DNA of 64,000 nucleotides from Streptomyces sp. SID12488 (GCF_010548275.1 NZ_JAAGLT010000015.1:124001-188000), one strand, 5' to 3'; numbered from the stretch's first letter, positions 41,519 through 50,798 are shown. Notes: a model not told the origin generated them from the sequence alone. Made by a program: numbers and translations.

Positions 41519-41847
41519 GAGGGGCTCCTGGGTGCGTGACGGACGCGGGGGTGAGGTGGGACCGAGGCGGGACCGAGGTCGGGCTGACGCGGGACTTCGC
41601 CGCGACTCTCCTCGCAGGCTAGGCCTGGGGGGTGGGGGCTGGCATGCACCGTTTAGGAGTGGTGGGGGTGTGTCGTTGTCCTTGGTGGACAGAGGGGTAC
41701 CCCCCTGAGGGGCCTCGAAGCAGGGGGTGCGCGGCAGGGTCCGCTCAGCTTGGTCGGCCCGGTAAGCGGTGAACTCCCCTTGTGGGAGCGTTAGATTGGC
41801 CGTTGTCGACTGATGGTGGTCGGAACGGCTGGTCAGGGGGCAGGGCG
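41519..41847. promoter_or_regulatory. Divergent promoter region between gabT and ATPase gene
   Basis: About 330 bp of non-coding DNA. A -10-like TAGATT at about 41792 lies about 50 bp before the rightward gene. On the gabT side there is a G-rich stretch (GGGGGGTGGGGGC) and a GGGGTACCCCCC palindrome near 41694-41705. PucR-type binding sites are plausible but not identifiable by eye. Confidence 0.4.
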
Positions 41848-44253
41848 ATGGACAGCGACGGGACGCAGGACGCGCGGGGTACGCATGCGAATCCCGTGCC
41901 GCGTCCGGCGGGGCCGCCGGGCGTGCCCTCGGTGCCGCCCCGGCCGGGGCGGGCGCCTCGGCCCGTAGAGCAGGGGGCGCCGCAGAGTGTGCCCGCGCGT
42001 GCCTCCGTCGCCGAGTGGCTCAACGAGCCACGGCCCGACGCCGAGCCCGGGATCTGGCGGTACGGGTACCGGCTGCCGAAGGGCGCGCAGGCGGCGGAAC
42101 GTCTCTCCCCGGTCACCGTCGTCGGGCTGCTCGTTCCGCTCGTCGTGGGGCTGTTCCTGTGGTCGCTGTGGCGGCGGGGAGCGATGCCGTACGAGTCGGT
42201 GCTGCTGAAGCTGTTCACGCCGGAGGACTGGTGGTGGGGCGGCACCGTCGCGCCCAAGGGATGGGAGGGCAGCGCGGCCGTCCTCGTCTACAACGGGGCC
42301 TTCTTCCTTGTGCTGCTCTATGGGATGGGTCGGCTCGGTAGCTGGCCCGACATCGCCCGGCACTTCGTCGGGCGTCGGCCGCAGCCCGCGCGGGCTCTGC
42401 TTGCGGCACTCGGGGCTCTCGTCACGCTCAGCTTCGTGTTTCCGAACGCCTTTCCGGGGGTCGGCTGGGACGCCCTGCCGATCGTCGACGCGGTCGTCGC
42501 CCTCGTCGCGTTGATCTCCGGCGGATTCGATGTGTTCGGGTCGACCGCCTTCAAGGTCGGTCTCTACACCGTCATCACTTTGCTGGTCGTGTGGCCGTTC
42601 GCGCGGATCGGTGGCTGGTGGGCGTACGCGAAGGCGCGTCTCGCCGCCCGCACGGCCGCCGCCGGGCCCACCGGACCCGCTCCCGCCGACCGGCCGCGCG
42701 AGCAGTGGCCCGACCTGCGGGAGGCCGGTCAGTACGAGGCCGCCGAGCTGCTCACCGCCGAGGTGACCGGCGGTCGTATGAACGACGTGGACTGCGCCCG
42801 GGTCGAGCACGCCTGGAAACTCGCCATGCGGGACGGGCAGCTCCCGGGCTTCCGGGACACCGTGCTGCGGCAGGGCGCGGCGGCCTGGGTCCACCCCTCC
42901 GGAGCCCGCGACCTGGCCCGGCGTACCGCGCCCCACGACCTGGCCGCGGGACAGGTGCGCATCGGGCGGTGGGTGGCGGCCGAGCGGGCCCCCCTCGTCT
43001 ACCAGGGTGCCGGCGCGGCTCTCGGGCCCGAGGTGCTGGGCACCTCCCTGCTCGCGGTCGGACCGTCGGGGGCGGGCAAGACACGGCATCTGATCGAACC
43101 GGTGACCGAGGCGCTGGCTCTGCGGGCGCTCACCGGGCAGTGCGCGTTCGTCACGGTGTCCGCGCCGGGGACGCCGCTCGCCGCGGATTCGGGGTTCGAC
43201 GTCGTCGTACGGATCGGTGACCGTTCCTCCGTCCACGACCTCGACCCGTACGCCGACTCCGACGACCCCGACGAGGCGGCCTCCTTCCTCGCCGAGGCGC
43301 TGGTCGGCGACCTCGACACCGTCGGCACCGAGAGCGCGGCCACCGCGCTCGCCCAGGTGCTCGGCCCCTACCGGGCGGCCCACGGACGCTTCCCGGTCCT
43401 GCCGGTGCTGCGGGAACTGCTGGAGAGCGACCCGGCGGCGCTGTCCGGCCTGCGGGACGCCCTGGCGGGGGACGAGTTCACCGTCATGCGGCGCGAACTC
43501 GACGTACGCATCCGGCAGGCGGCGAGCCCGACGGATGTCGGCCGGGCCCTCGCCGACCGGCTCGCGCTGCTGAACCGGCCGGTCTTCGACGGTTTCTTCG
43601 GCGGGGGCGGCACGGTTCGGCCCTTCTCCCTGCGCTCCCTCGCCCAGTACCCGCTGCGCGTCCGCGTCGACCTGCCCGAGCACGGCCACGAGGAGGCCGC
43701 CCGGCTGATCACACGGCTGGTCCTCGCCCAGTTCTGCGCGGTCGTACGCGACGGACGGCGCCCCCACTTCGCCTGCCTGGTCCTCGACGACGCCACCGGG
43801 ACGGTCACCGCCGGTTCGGTGCGCCGTGTCCAGCGGCTGCGCACCCAGAACGCGGGCGTCGTCCTTGCCCTGCGGACGATCGGCGACGTCCCGGAGGCGC
43901 TGCACGGTCCGCTCTACGGTGCCGTCGGCTGCCGGATGGCGTTCTCCGGCGTGACGACCTGGGACGGCGGCCGGTTCGCCCAGGCCTGGGGCACGGCCTG
44001 GGTGGAAACCCGGGACGTGGCCAAGCACACCGTCTTCGCGGACCAGCCGATGACCCGCGCCATCCACGCCCTGCGCAAGCTGGTCACCGGCAAGGCGGTC
44101 ACGACCGACGCGGTGACCGTACGTACGGTCGAACGGGAGCGGTGGTCCGCGTCCGAACTGGCGCACGAGGTGCCCTCGGGGCACGCGGTGCTGTCCTTGA
44201 CCACCGTCGAGGGCGAGCACGCCCCTCCGCTGCTGGTGAATCTGCGGGGCTGA
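41848..44253 (+). CDS. Orphan membrane-anchored P-loop ATPase (VirD4/FtsK-like)
   Basis: The 801-aa protein starts at ATG 41848 after an AGGGGGCAGGG stretch. The N-terminal 75 residues are Pro-rich. Four TM helices follow (about 90-112, 145-165, 185-205 and 238-262), then a soluble ATPase with Walker A GPSGAGKTRHL near residue 410 and a Walker B-like FACLVLDDATG near 645. The arrangement of membrane anchor plus late P-loop resembles type IV coupling proteins (VirD4/TraG) and FtsK-like pumps. No relaxase, TraB or secretion genes lie around it. Streptomyces orthologs I recall are annotated simply as ATP/GTP-binding proteins. It may have an unknown role in protein or DNA movement. Confidence 0.8.
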   Translation: MDSDGTQDARGTHANPVPRPAGPPGVPSVPPRPGRAPRPVEQGAPQSVPARASVAEWLNEPRPDAEPGIWRYGYRLPKGAQAAERLSPVTVVGLLVPLVVGLFLWSLWRRGAMPYESVLLKLFTPEDWWWGGTVAPKGWEGSAAVLVYNGAFFLVLLYGMGRLGSWPDIARHFVGRRPQPARALLAALGALVTLSFVFPNAFPGVGWDALPIVDAVVALVALISGGFDVFGSTAFKVGLYTVITLLVVWPFARIGGWWAYAKARLAARTAAAGPTGPAPADRPREQWPDLREAGQYEAAELLTAEVTGGRMNDVDCARVEHAWKLAMRDGQLPGFRDTVLRQGAAAWVHPSGARDLARRTAPHDLAAGQVRIGRWVAAERAPLVYQGAGAALGPEVLGTSLLAVGPSGAGKTRHLIEPVTEALALRALTGQCAFVTVSAPGTPLAADSGFDVVVRIGDRSSVHDLDPYADSDDPDEAASFLAEALVGDLDTVGTESAATALAQVLGPYRAAHGRFPVLPVLRELLESDPAALSGLRDALAGDEFTVMRRELDVRIRQAASPTDVGRALADRLALLNRPVFDGFFGGGGTVRPFSLRSLAQYPLRVRVDLPEHGHEEAARLITRLVLAQFCAVVRDGRRPHFACLVLDDATGTVTAGSVRRVQRLRTQNAGVVLALRTIGDVPEALHGPLYGAVGCRMAFSGVTTWDGGRFAQAWGTAWVETRDVAKHTVFADQPMTRAIHALRKLVTGKAVTTDAVTVRTVERERWSASELAHEVPSGHAVLSLTTVEGEHAPPLLVNLRG

Positions 44254-44350
44254 GCGGAGCACGCTCTACGTACGGTGAGGCAGAATCGGCGCAGGTCGTT
44301 CATACGCGGCGGCCAAAAGTTCACGGAGACCACACAGACCTGAAGGCCTC

Positions 44351-46111
44351 ATGCCCCCGACGCTCGCCTCGCTCGTCCACCACTCCGCACTCAAGCTGAC
44401 CGTGCGGGCGGGCGGCGACCGCCTGGACGTCCCGGTGCGCTGGGCGCACGTCAGCGAACTGGCCGACCCCGTCCCCTACATGGAGGGCGGGGAACTGCTC
44501 CTGATCACCGCCCTCCAGCTGGACGCCGAGGACGCCGAGGTCATGCGGCGCTATGTGAAGCGGCTGGTCGGGGCGGGTGTCGTCGGACTCGGCTTCGCCG
44601 TCGGAGTCAACTACGCGGACATCCCGAAGGCGGTCGTCGAGGCCGCGGAGCACGAAGGGCTCCCGCTCCTCGAAGTGCCGCGCCGCACGCCCTTCCTCGC
44701 CATCAGCAAGGCGGTGTCGGCAGCCATCGCCGCCGACCAGTACCGGGCGGTGACCGCCGGATTCGCGGCGCAACGCGAACTGACCCGGCAGGCGCTGAGC
44801 GACGGTCCGGAGGGCCTGCTCGCCTCGCTCGCCTCACAGGTCGACGGCTGGGCCGCGCTGTACGACGCCTCGGGCGCCGTCGTCGCCACCGCGCCCGAGT
44901 GGGCCGGGCGGCGGGCGGCGCGGCTCACGGCGGACGTGGAACGGCTGCGGGAGCGGCCCGCGCCGGCGAGCGCGGTGGTGGGCACGGGCGGCGGGGACGA
45001 CGACGGGGAACGGGACCGGGTCGAGCTGCACTCCCTCGGCACCGGGCGCCGGCCGCGCGCCGCGCTGGCCGTCGGTACCGCCGCCACGCTGGGTACGGCT
45101 GAGCGGTACGCCCTTCACTCGGCCATCGCCCTGCTGACCCTCACCACCGAGCGGTCCCGTTCCCTCCAGGCCGCCGAGCAGCGCATCGGGGTCGCTGTGC
45201 TGCGCATGCTGCTGGCCGGCGAACCCGACCACGCGCGCGCCGTCGCCGGGGACCTGTACGGCGAGCTGCTCGACGCGCCGTACCGGATCGTCGTCGCCGA
45301 GTCGGCGTCCTCTCCGGCGGGCGCGACGGCGCCGGTGGGGGCGGGGACGGGGGAGATGAGCAGGCCCACGGCTGGTTCTCTGGTCGCCGCCGACACCAAC
45401 GGCGATCCGCTGGGCGGGCTCACCGAGTGCCTGGAGTCGGCCGCCGCGCGGGCCGGGGAGGCGGTGCTGGTCGTGCCGGAGGGGGAGCGGCTGGTCGTGC
45501 TCGCGGTGGACGGGGGTGCGGCGGTGAGAGCCTGCGAGGAGTTCGCCGCGGCGCTGGAGGAGACGCGGGCGGAGGTCAGGGAGCGGCGGGCTGCGGATAC
45601 CTCGGCTTCCGCTTTCGGTTCCTCTGGTTCCTCCGGCGCTTCTGGCTCCAGTGGGTTCCGTGGGTCCTCGGGTGATGAGGACGAGCTTGTGGTGGGGATG
45701 TCCGGGCCGGCCGGGCCCATCGCCGCGGCGGCGGCCTACAAGCAGGCCGAGCAGGCGTTGTCGGTGGCCCGGCGGCGGGGGCGGGTGCTGGTCGGGCACG
45801 AGCAGTTGGCCGCGGGGTCCGTGGTGCCGTTGCTCGCGGACGACGCGGTGCGGGCGTTCGCGGACGGGTTGTTGCGTCCGCTGTACGCGCACGACGCGAC
45901 GGGACGGGGCGACCTGGTGGCGTCGTTGCGGGCGTGGCTGTCCCGGCACGGGCAGTGGGACGCGGCTGCGGCGGATCTTGGTGTGCACCGGCATACGTTG
46001 CGGTACCGGATGCGGCGGGTGGAGGAGATTCTGGGGCGGTCGCTGGATGATCCGGATGTGCGGATGGAGTTGTGGCTGGCGTTGAAGACGACGGCGGCTG
46101 TGGGGGAGTGA
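44351..46111 (+). CDS. PucR family transcriptional regulator
   Basis: The 586-aa regulator has an N-terminal PucR domain (about 1-125; RWAHVSELADPVPYMEGGEL), a GGDEF-like middle domain and a C-terminal HTH_30 (RHGQWDAAAADLGVHRHTLR, YRMRRVEEILGRSL). The arrangement is typical of actinobacterial PucR regulators of purine, amine and GABA catabolism. Two low-complexity inserts stand out: GTGGGDDDGERD near 215 and a Gly/Ser run (SSGSSGASGSSGFRGSSGD) near 425-445. It lies between gabT and a third aldehyde dehydrogenase, so it probably activates the GABA genes as GabR-like PucR proteins do elsewhere. The frame begins at ATG 44351 with no strong RBS. Confidence 0.88.
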   Translation: MPPTLASLVHHSALKLTVRAGGDRLDVPVRWAHVSELADPVPYMEGGELLLITALQLDAEDAEVMRRYVKRLVGAGVVGLGFAVGVNYADIPKAVVEAAEHEGLPLLEVPRRTPFLAISKAVSAAIAADQYRAVTAGFAAQRELTRQALSDGPEGLLASLASQVDGWAALYDASGAVVATAPEWAGRRAARLTADVERLRERPAPASAVVGTGGGDDDGERDRVELHSLGTGRRPRAALAVGTAATLGTAERYALHSAIALLTLTTERSRSLQAAEQRIGVAVLRMLLAGEPDHARAVAGDLYGELLDAPYRIVVAESASSPAGATAPVGAGTGEMSRPTAGSLVAADTNGDPLGGLTECLESAAARAGEAVLVVPEGERLVVLAVDGGAAVRACEEFAAALEETRAEVRERRAADTSASAFGSSGSSGASGSSGFRGSSGDEDELVVGMSGPAGPIAAAAAYKQAEQALSVARRRGRVLVGHEQLAAGSVVPLLADDAVRAFADGLLRPLYAHDATGRGDLVASLRAWLSRHGQWDAAAADLGVHRHTLRYRMRRVEEILGRSLDDPDVRMELWLALKTTAAVGE

Positions 46112-46163
46112 GGCGGGGGTGGGTGGGGTTTGTTTCGCCCCCGCCGCCCCTACCCGTCCCGTC

Positions 46164-46235
46164 CCTGGGGGCTGTGCCCCCAGGCCCCCCTTCGCGCTGA
46201 ACGCGCTCGTCCTCAAACGCCGGACGGGCTCGATG
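46164..46235. repeat. Interspersed Streptomyces intergenic repeat with two stem-loops
   Basis: The gap before the third aldehyde dehydrogenase holds CCTGGGGGC-TGT-GCCCCCAGG (46164-46184), then CGCTGAACGCGCTCGTCCTC and AAACGCCGGACGGGCTCGATGG. The second part, with the CGTCC/GGACG stem, matches a repeat I remember as widespread in Streptomyces intergenic regions. It may end the pucR transcript; the upstream stem looks like a terminator. Confidence 0.65.
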
Positions 46236-46327
46236 GCCTCCGCCACGCCAAAATGTCCCGTCCCTCACCCCCCACCACTCCACCCCGGACAAACACCCCC
46301 TCACCCTCCCCGCCCTACCGTGTACCC

Positions 46328-47785
46328 ATGACCTCCACGCCGCCCCTCACCCACGCCTTCTGGCTCGCCGGCCGCCAGGCCACCGGCGAGACCACCTTCG
46401 ATGTCACCTCCCCCTGGGACGGACGCCTCGTCGGCAGGGTCGGCGTGCCGACCGAGGCCCAGGTCGAGGAAGCCGTCGCCGCCGCGTACGCCGTCCGCGA
46501 CGAGTTCGCCGCCACCCCCGCCCACCTCCGCGCCGCCGCCCTCGACCACGTCAGCCGGCGGCTCGTCGAGCGCACGGAGGAGATCGCCCAGCTCATCTCC
46601 GCCGAGAACGGCAAGCCGATCAAGTGGGCCCGTGGCGAGGTCGGCCGAGCCGTCTCCGTGTTCCGGTTCGCCGCGGAGGAGGCCCGGCGTTTCAACGGCG
46701 GCGAGGCGCAGCGCCTCGACACCGACCTCGGCGGTCAGGGCCGGCTCGCCCTCACCCGGCGCTTCCCCAAGGGCGTCGTCCTCGGCATCGCGCCCTTCAA
46801 CTTCCCCCTCAACCTGTGCGCCCACAAGATCGCCCCGGCGATCGCGGCAGGCGTCCCCATCATCCTGAAGCCGGCCCCGGCCACGCCCCTCTCCGGTCTG
46901 GTCATCGGCGAGCTCCTCGCCGAGACCGACCTGCCCGCCGGTTCCTGGAGCGTCCTCCCGGTCGCCAACGACCGCATGGCCGCCCTCGTGCAGGACCCGC
47001 GCCTGCCCGTGATCTCGTTCACCGGGTCGGAGAAGGTCGGCTACGCGATCATGGACTCCGTGCCGCGCAAGCACTGCACCCTCGAACTCGGCGGCAATGG
47101 CGCGGCGGTCGTCCTCGGTGACTACGCCTCCGACGCCGACCTCGACTGGGCGGCGACCCGTATCGCCACGTTCTCCAACTACCAGGGCGGTCAGTCCTGC
47201 ATCTCCGTGCAGCGGGTCATCGCGGACGCCTCCGTGTACGACCGGCTGCTGCCCCGCATCGTCGCCGCCGTCGAGGCCCAGGTCACCGGCGACCCGGCCG
47301 ACGGCGCCACCGACGTCGGACCGCTGGTCAGCGAGGACGCCGCCAAGCGGGTCGAGACGTGGGTCGACGAGGCGGTACGGGCCGGCGCGAACCTCCTAGC
47401 CGGCGGCAAGCGCGACGGCGCCTCCTACGCGCCGACCGTCCTCACCGACGTACCCGCCGATGCCACGATCTCCTGCGAGGAGGTCTTCGGCCCGGTGCTC
47501 ACCGTGCTGAAGGTGGAGGGCGAGGCCGAGGCCTTCGCCGCCGCCAACGACTCCAAGTACGGCCTCCAGACAGGCGTGTTCACTCACGACCTGCAGGCCG
47601 CCTTCCGGGCCCACCGCGCCCTGGAGGTCGGCGGTGTCGTCATCGGCGACGTGCCCTCCTACCGTGCCGACCAGATGCCGTACGGCGGCGCCAAGCAGTC
47701 CGGTGTCGGCCGCGAGGGCGTCAGGTTCGCGATGGACGACTACACGTACGAGCGCGTCCTCGTACTGACGGGCCTCGCCCTCTAG
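46328..47785 (+). CDS. Aldehyde dehydrogenase (succinate-semialdehyde-like/ALDH family)
   Basis: The 485-aa enzyme starts at ATG 46328. ALDH motifs are present: IAPFNFPLNLCAHKIAPAIA, TLELGGNGAAVV with the catalytic Glu, NYQGGQSCISVQRV with the catalytic Cys and SCEEVFGPVLTV. The PFNFPLNLC cleft and GGQSC differ from the two aminobutyraldehyde dehydrogenases in this window. They resemble non-phosphorylating GAPDH/lactaldehyde-type and generic ALDH groups. Near pucR and gabT it may oxidise succinate semialdehyde to succinate, completing GABA breakdown. That is inference; a broad-range aldehyde dehydrogenase is an alternative. Confidence 0.87.
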   Translation: MTSTPPLTHAFWLAGRQATGETTFDVTSPWDGRLVGRVGVPTEAQVEEAVAAAYAVRDEFAATPAHLRAAALDHVSRRLVERTEEIAQLISAENGKPIKWARGEVGRAVSVFRFAAEEARRFNGGEAQRLDTDLGGQGRLALTRRFPKGVVLGIAPFNFPLNLCAHKIAPAIAAGVPIILKPAPATPLSGLVIGELLAETDLPAGSWSVLPVANDRMAALVQDPRLPVISFTGSEKVGYAIMDSVPRKHCTLELGGNGAAVVLGDYASDADLDWAATRIATFSNYQGGQSCISVQRVIADASVYDRLLPRIVAAVEAQVTGDPADGATDVGPLVSEDAAKRVETWVDEAVRAGANLLAGGKRDGASYAPTVLTDVPADATISCEEVFGPVLTVLKVEGEAEAFAAANDSKYGLQTGVFTHDLQAAFRAHRALEVGGVVIGDVPSYRADQMPYGGAKQSGVGREGVRFAMDDYTYERVLVLTGLAL

Positions 47786-47840
47786 ATAATGGGAACCGTT
47801 TCCACATAAACTCGCCGATGACGCGAACGCGCCGTCACGA

Positions 47841-47879
47841 AAGGGTCCGGCACCGATGCCTTCCGGTGCCGGACCCCTT
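47841..47879. terminator. Bidirectional terminator between ALDH and GH3 genes
   Basis: AAGGGTCCGGCACCG pairs with CGGTGCCGGACCCCTT around a short loop. It is flanked by A-rich sequence on one side and T-containing sequence on the other, as expected for a terminator serving two convergent genes. Confidence 0.85.
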
Positions 47880-47903
47880 CCATGCGCCGACCGCTCCGGA
47901 CCC

Positions 47904-50798
47904 TCAGCCGGAGAAGCCGACGTGCGCGAGCCGCAGCGGGCCGCGCAGCCTGAGACGTACGTCGCGCACGCCGTCGGTGGTGAGGGTGGCCCGGACCGTC
48001 GTGTAGTCGTACGGGCCCGTGGTCGGGGTCGGTGTCAGGGCGGTCGGCTTGTCGTCGCCGTCCAGGAGGACCTCGACCACTCCCTCGCCCGCGACCTCGA
48101 CCGTGACCTCCGTGACGGCCGCCCCGAAGTCGCAGTCCCGGTAGAGCAGTTCGGCCTCTTCGCCGCCCGTCGGTGTCACCGCGTCGCCCGACACCTTCGT
48201 ACGGTCGACGATCTCGGCACCGCTCTGCTCGTCGAAGTCCACGGCCGCGAGGCCCAGTTGGCGCACCGGGCGGGGCAGGGGCGGAGTGCCGGTCACCTGG
48301 ACCGTCGTACGCGCGCGGATGTCCTCGCTCGACGCGCCCGCCAGAATCTCGTACGGACCCGGTGCGAGGCGTCGGGCGCCGAGCGCCACGTCCCAGAACT
48401 CCAGGCAGCTGAGCGGGAGTTCGAAGGAGACCGTCGCCGACTCCCCGGGGGACAAGGTGATCCGGCGGTGGGCCAGCAGCTCCCGGCGCGGGCGGGTCAC
48501 CGGTGAGTCCGGTGCCCGTGTGTACAACTGCGCGACCTCGTCCGCCGTGACGTCCCCGGTGTTGGTCACCGTGAACGACACGCGCAGGGTCTCGTCGTCC
48601 TCCGTCCCGGCCGTCAGGTCGGCGTACGCGAACGACGTGTACGACAGGCCGTGGCCGAAGGGGAACAGGGGGGTTCCCTCGAAGTAGAGGTACGTCTGCC
48701 GGGAGCCGATGATGTCGTAGTCCAGCAGGCCGGGGAGGTCGGCGTCGTCGGCGTACCAGGTCTGCGGGAGGCGGCCCGCCGGAGAGACGTCGCCCGCCAG
48801 GACGCGGGCCAGCGCCGTGCCCGCCGCCTGGCCGCCGTGCGCGGTCCATAGGGCCGCCGGGAGATTCGACACGTCCACCGCGTACGGATACGCCGAGGTC
48901 AGGGCCAGGACCGTCCGGGGGTTCGCGGCTCGGGCCGCGTCCAGCAGGCGCTGCTGATGGGCGGGGAGGCGCAGCGTCGAGCGGTCCTCGGTCTCGCGGC
49001 CGTTGATGTGCGGGTCGTTTCCCGCGACCACGACGACCACGTCCGCCCTCGCGGCCACTCTCTTCACCGATTCCTCACCGCGTTCGGCGATGATCAGCTC
49101 GAAGATCTCCGGAGAGGTCTCCTCTTCGTCGGCAACCCTCACGCCGTCGGCGGCGACGGAGACGTGGCGACCAGTACCGACGTGCCTGAGGAGGTGACGG
49201 TTTTCGTGAGACCCCTGAGACCCCTGAGACCCCTGCGATACGTGCGTCCCGTGGGGCTCCAGGCGGAACGTCTCCTGGACGATCCAGCCGCCCGGCTGGT
49301 CCGCCGACGCCCGTACGTGGCCGTCCTCCGCGACCGAGAGGTAGCGGCCGTCGGGCGCCCGCAGCGTCAGGAGTCCCTCGCCCCAGTCGATCAGCGCGAA
49401 CTCGGTGCCGTCGGCGTCGGTGGTGAGCGCCGGCAGATCGGTGCGGCCCGCGAGGAGGGCCGGGTCCAGCGCGCCCTCGGCGCCCCGGGCGACATCGGGC
49501 GCGTCCTCGGCCGGCGGTACGTGCAGGAACGTACCCGTGGACGTCCGCAGCCGTACGCGGTCCACGCCCTCCGCGAACTCGACGTGCTCGGCGCCGAAGC
49601 GGTCGTACAGCGCCTCCAGCGGTGTGGAGCGGTGGATGAGGGTGCCGCTGTACCAGTCGACCTTGCACTCGTCGGCGAGCAGGCCGACGACCGCCACCCG
49701 GGTGCCGGGGGCCAGAGGGAGCGTGTCGTCGTCGTTCTTCAGCAGGACGATCGCCTGTTCCGCCGCCTCCTGGGCGAGGGCGCGGTGGGCCGGGGTGTCG
49801 AAGTCCGAGGTGCCGGCGTACGGGTCGTACTGCGGGTCGAACTCGCCCAGCCGGAAGCGGACCGAGAGCTGGCGGCGGACCGCTCTGTTGATGTCCTCCT
49901 CCGACAGCAGGCCCTGGGACAGGGCGCCCTGAAGGCGGGCGACGATCTTCGAGCTGTCCGTGCCGTGGTCGGTGAAGCTGTCCACGCCGGCCAGCAGGGA
50001 GGCGGCCGTCGCCTCCTCGTGGGTGTCGAAGTAGTGCTCCGAGTCGACCAGGTTGGAGGGCGCGCCCGCGTCCGAGCAGACCAGCAGGTCCTCGTCCGTC
50101 CAGGTGCGCAACTGGTCGCCCAGGTGCGGCGAGACGTGGTTGGGACGGCCGTTGACCAGGTTGTACGCGGGCATCACACCGGCCACCGCACCCGCCTCGA
50201 CCGTCTCGCGGAAGGCGCGCAGATCGTACTCGTGCAGCACGCGCGGGCGGACCGAACTCGACGCGGTGGCCCGGTCCGTCTCGTTGTTGTGGGCCAGCCA
50301 GTGCTTGAGGACCGGGGCCGTGCGCCAGTACGCGGGGTGGTCGCCGCGCAGGCCGCGGGTGTAAGCGGTGGCGATCGCCGAGGTGAGCTTCGGGTCCTCC
50401 GAGTAGCCCTCCTCGTTACGGCCCCACAGCGGGTGGCGCAGCAGGTTGACCGTGGGCGCCCAGACGTTGAGGCCGACGCGGTCGTCGTGGGCGCGCATCG
50501 CCCGGACCTCCTTGGACACCGCCTCGCCGACCCGGTGCACGAGCTCCTCGTTCCAGGTCGCGCCGAGGCCGACCGCCTGCGGGAAGACGGTCGCCGGGCC
50601 CATCCAGGCCACCCCGTGCAGCGCCTCCTGACCGGTACGGAAGGCGGCGACGCCGAGGCGGTCGACGGCGGGCGCGAACTGGTGCAGGAACGCCACTCGT
50701 TCGTCGAGGGTGAGGCGCGACAGCAGATCGTCGATGCGCTTCGCGATCGGCAGCTGCGGATCGCGGAATGGCGGCGAAGGCGGCGTTTGTGCGGTCAC
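47904..50798 (-). CDS. GH3 family beta-glycosidase with fascin-like insert
   Basis: The 964-aa enzyme starts at GTG 50798 after AAGGGAA. The GH3 barrel is seen in FRTGQEALHGVAWMGPATVF, WGRNEEGYSEDPKLTSAIAT, VLKHWLAHNNET and LLVCSDAGAP, whose Asp is the expected nucleophile. The second GH3 domain starts at AIVLLKNDDDTLPL. It is interrupted (about residues 435-585) by a segment with repeated trefoil-like motifs (GRYLSVAEDGHVRAS; GRHVSVAADGVRVA), a fascin-like carbohydrate-binding insert where others carry PA14. It ends in a fibronectin-III-like domain (VTNTGDVTADEVAQLY) and a C-terminal beta domain. There is no signal peptide, so it is intracellular and likely cleaves imported oligosaccharides. 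It is divergent from the sugar importer and shares its operator region. Confidence 0.88.
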   Translation of the reverse strand: MTAQTPPSPPFRDPQLPIAKRIDDLLSRLTLDERVAFLHQFAPAVDRLGVAAFRTGQEALHGVAWMGPATVFPQAVGLGATWNEELVHRVGEAVSKEVRAMRAHDDRVGLNVWAPTVNLLRHPLWGRNEEGYSEDPKLTSAIATAYTRGLRGDHPAYWRTAPVLKHWLAHNNETDRATASSSVRPRVLHEYDLRAFRETVEAGAVAGVMPAYNLVNGRPNHVSPHLGDQLRTWTDEDLLVCSDAGAPSNLVDSEHYFDTHEEATAASLLAGVDSFTDHGTDSSKIVARLQGALSQGLLSEEDINRAVRRQLSVRFRLGEFDPQYDPYAGTSDFDTPAHRALAQEAAEQAIVLLKNDDDTLPLAPGTRVAVVGLLADECKVDWYSGTLIHRSTPLEALYDRFGAEHVEFAEGVDRVRLRTSTGTFLHVPPAEDAPDVARGAEGALDPALLAGRTDLPALTTDADGTEFALIDWGEGLLTLRAPDGRYLSVAEDGHVRASADQPGGWIVQETFRLEPHGTHVSQGSQGSQGSHENRHLLRHVGTGRHVSVAADGVRVADEEETSPEIFELIIAERGEESVKRVAARADVVVVVAGNDPHINGRETEDRSTLRLPAHQQRLLDAARAANPRTVLALTSAYPYAVDVSNLPAALWTAHGGQAAGTALARVLAGDVSPAGRLPQTWYADDADLPGLLDYDIIGSRQTYLYFEGTPLFPFGHGLSYTSFAYADLTAGTEDDETLRVSFTVTNTGDVTADEVAQLYTRAPDSPVTRPRRELLAHRRITLSPGESATVSFELPLSCLEFWDVALGARRLAPGPYEILAGASSEDIRARTTVQVTGTPPLPRPVRQLGLAAVDFDEQSGAEIVDRTKVSGDAVTPTGGEEAELLYRDCDFGAAVTEVTVEVAGEGVVEVLLDGDDKPTALTPTPTTGPYDYTTVRATLTTDGVRDVRLRLRGPLRLAHVGFSG
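49209..49237. repeat. 9-bp tandem repeat inside the GH3 gene
   Basis: About three copies of AGACCCCTG occur in tandem (GAGACCCCTGAGACCCCTG and one more) and encode Ser-Gln-Gly three times in the fascin-like insert. The length may vary between strains. Confidence 0.7.

Noticed and set aside
41833..44262. 809-codon antisense frame opposite the orphan ATPase gene
   Set aside because: Its low-complexity Arg/Gly/Pro composition and lack of an RBS show it is a shadow of the sense gene.
47788..47803. GGGAACCGTTTCC dyad after the third aldehyde dehydrogenase
   Set aside because: It resembles a LacI half-site pair but lies between convergent gene ends, not at a promoter, so it was not called an operator.
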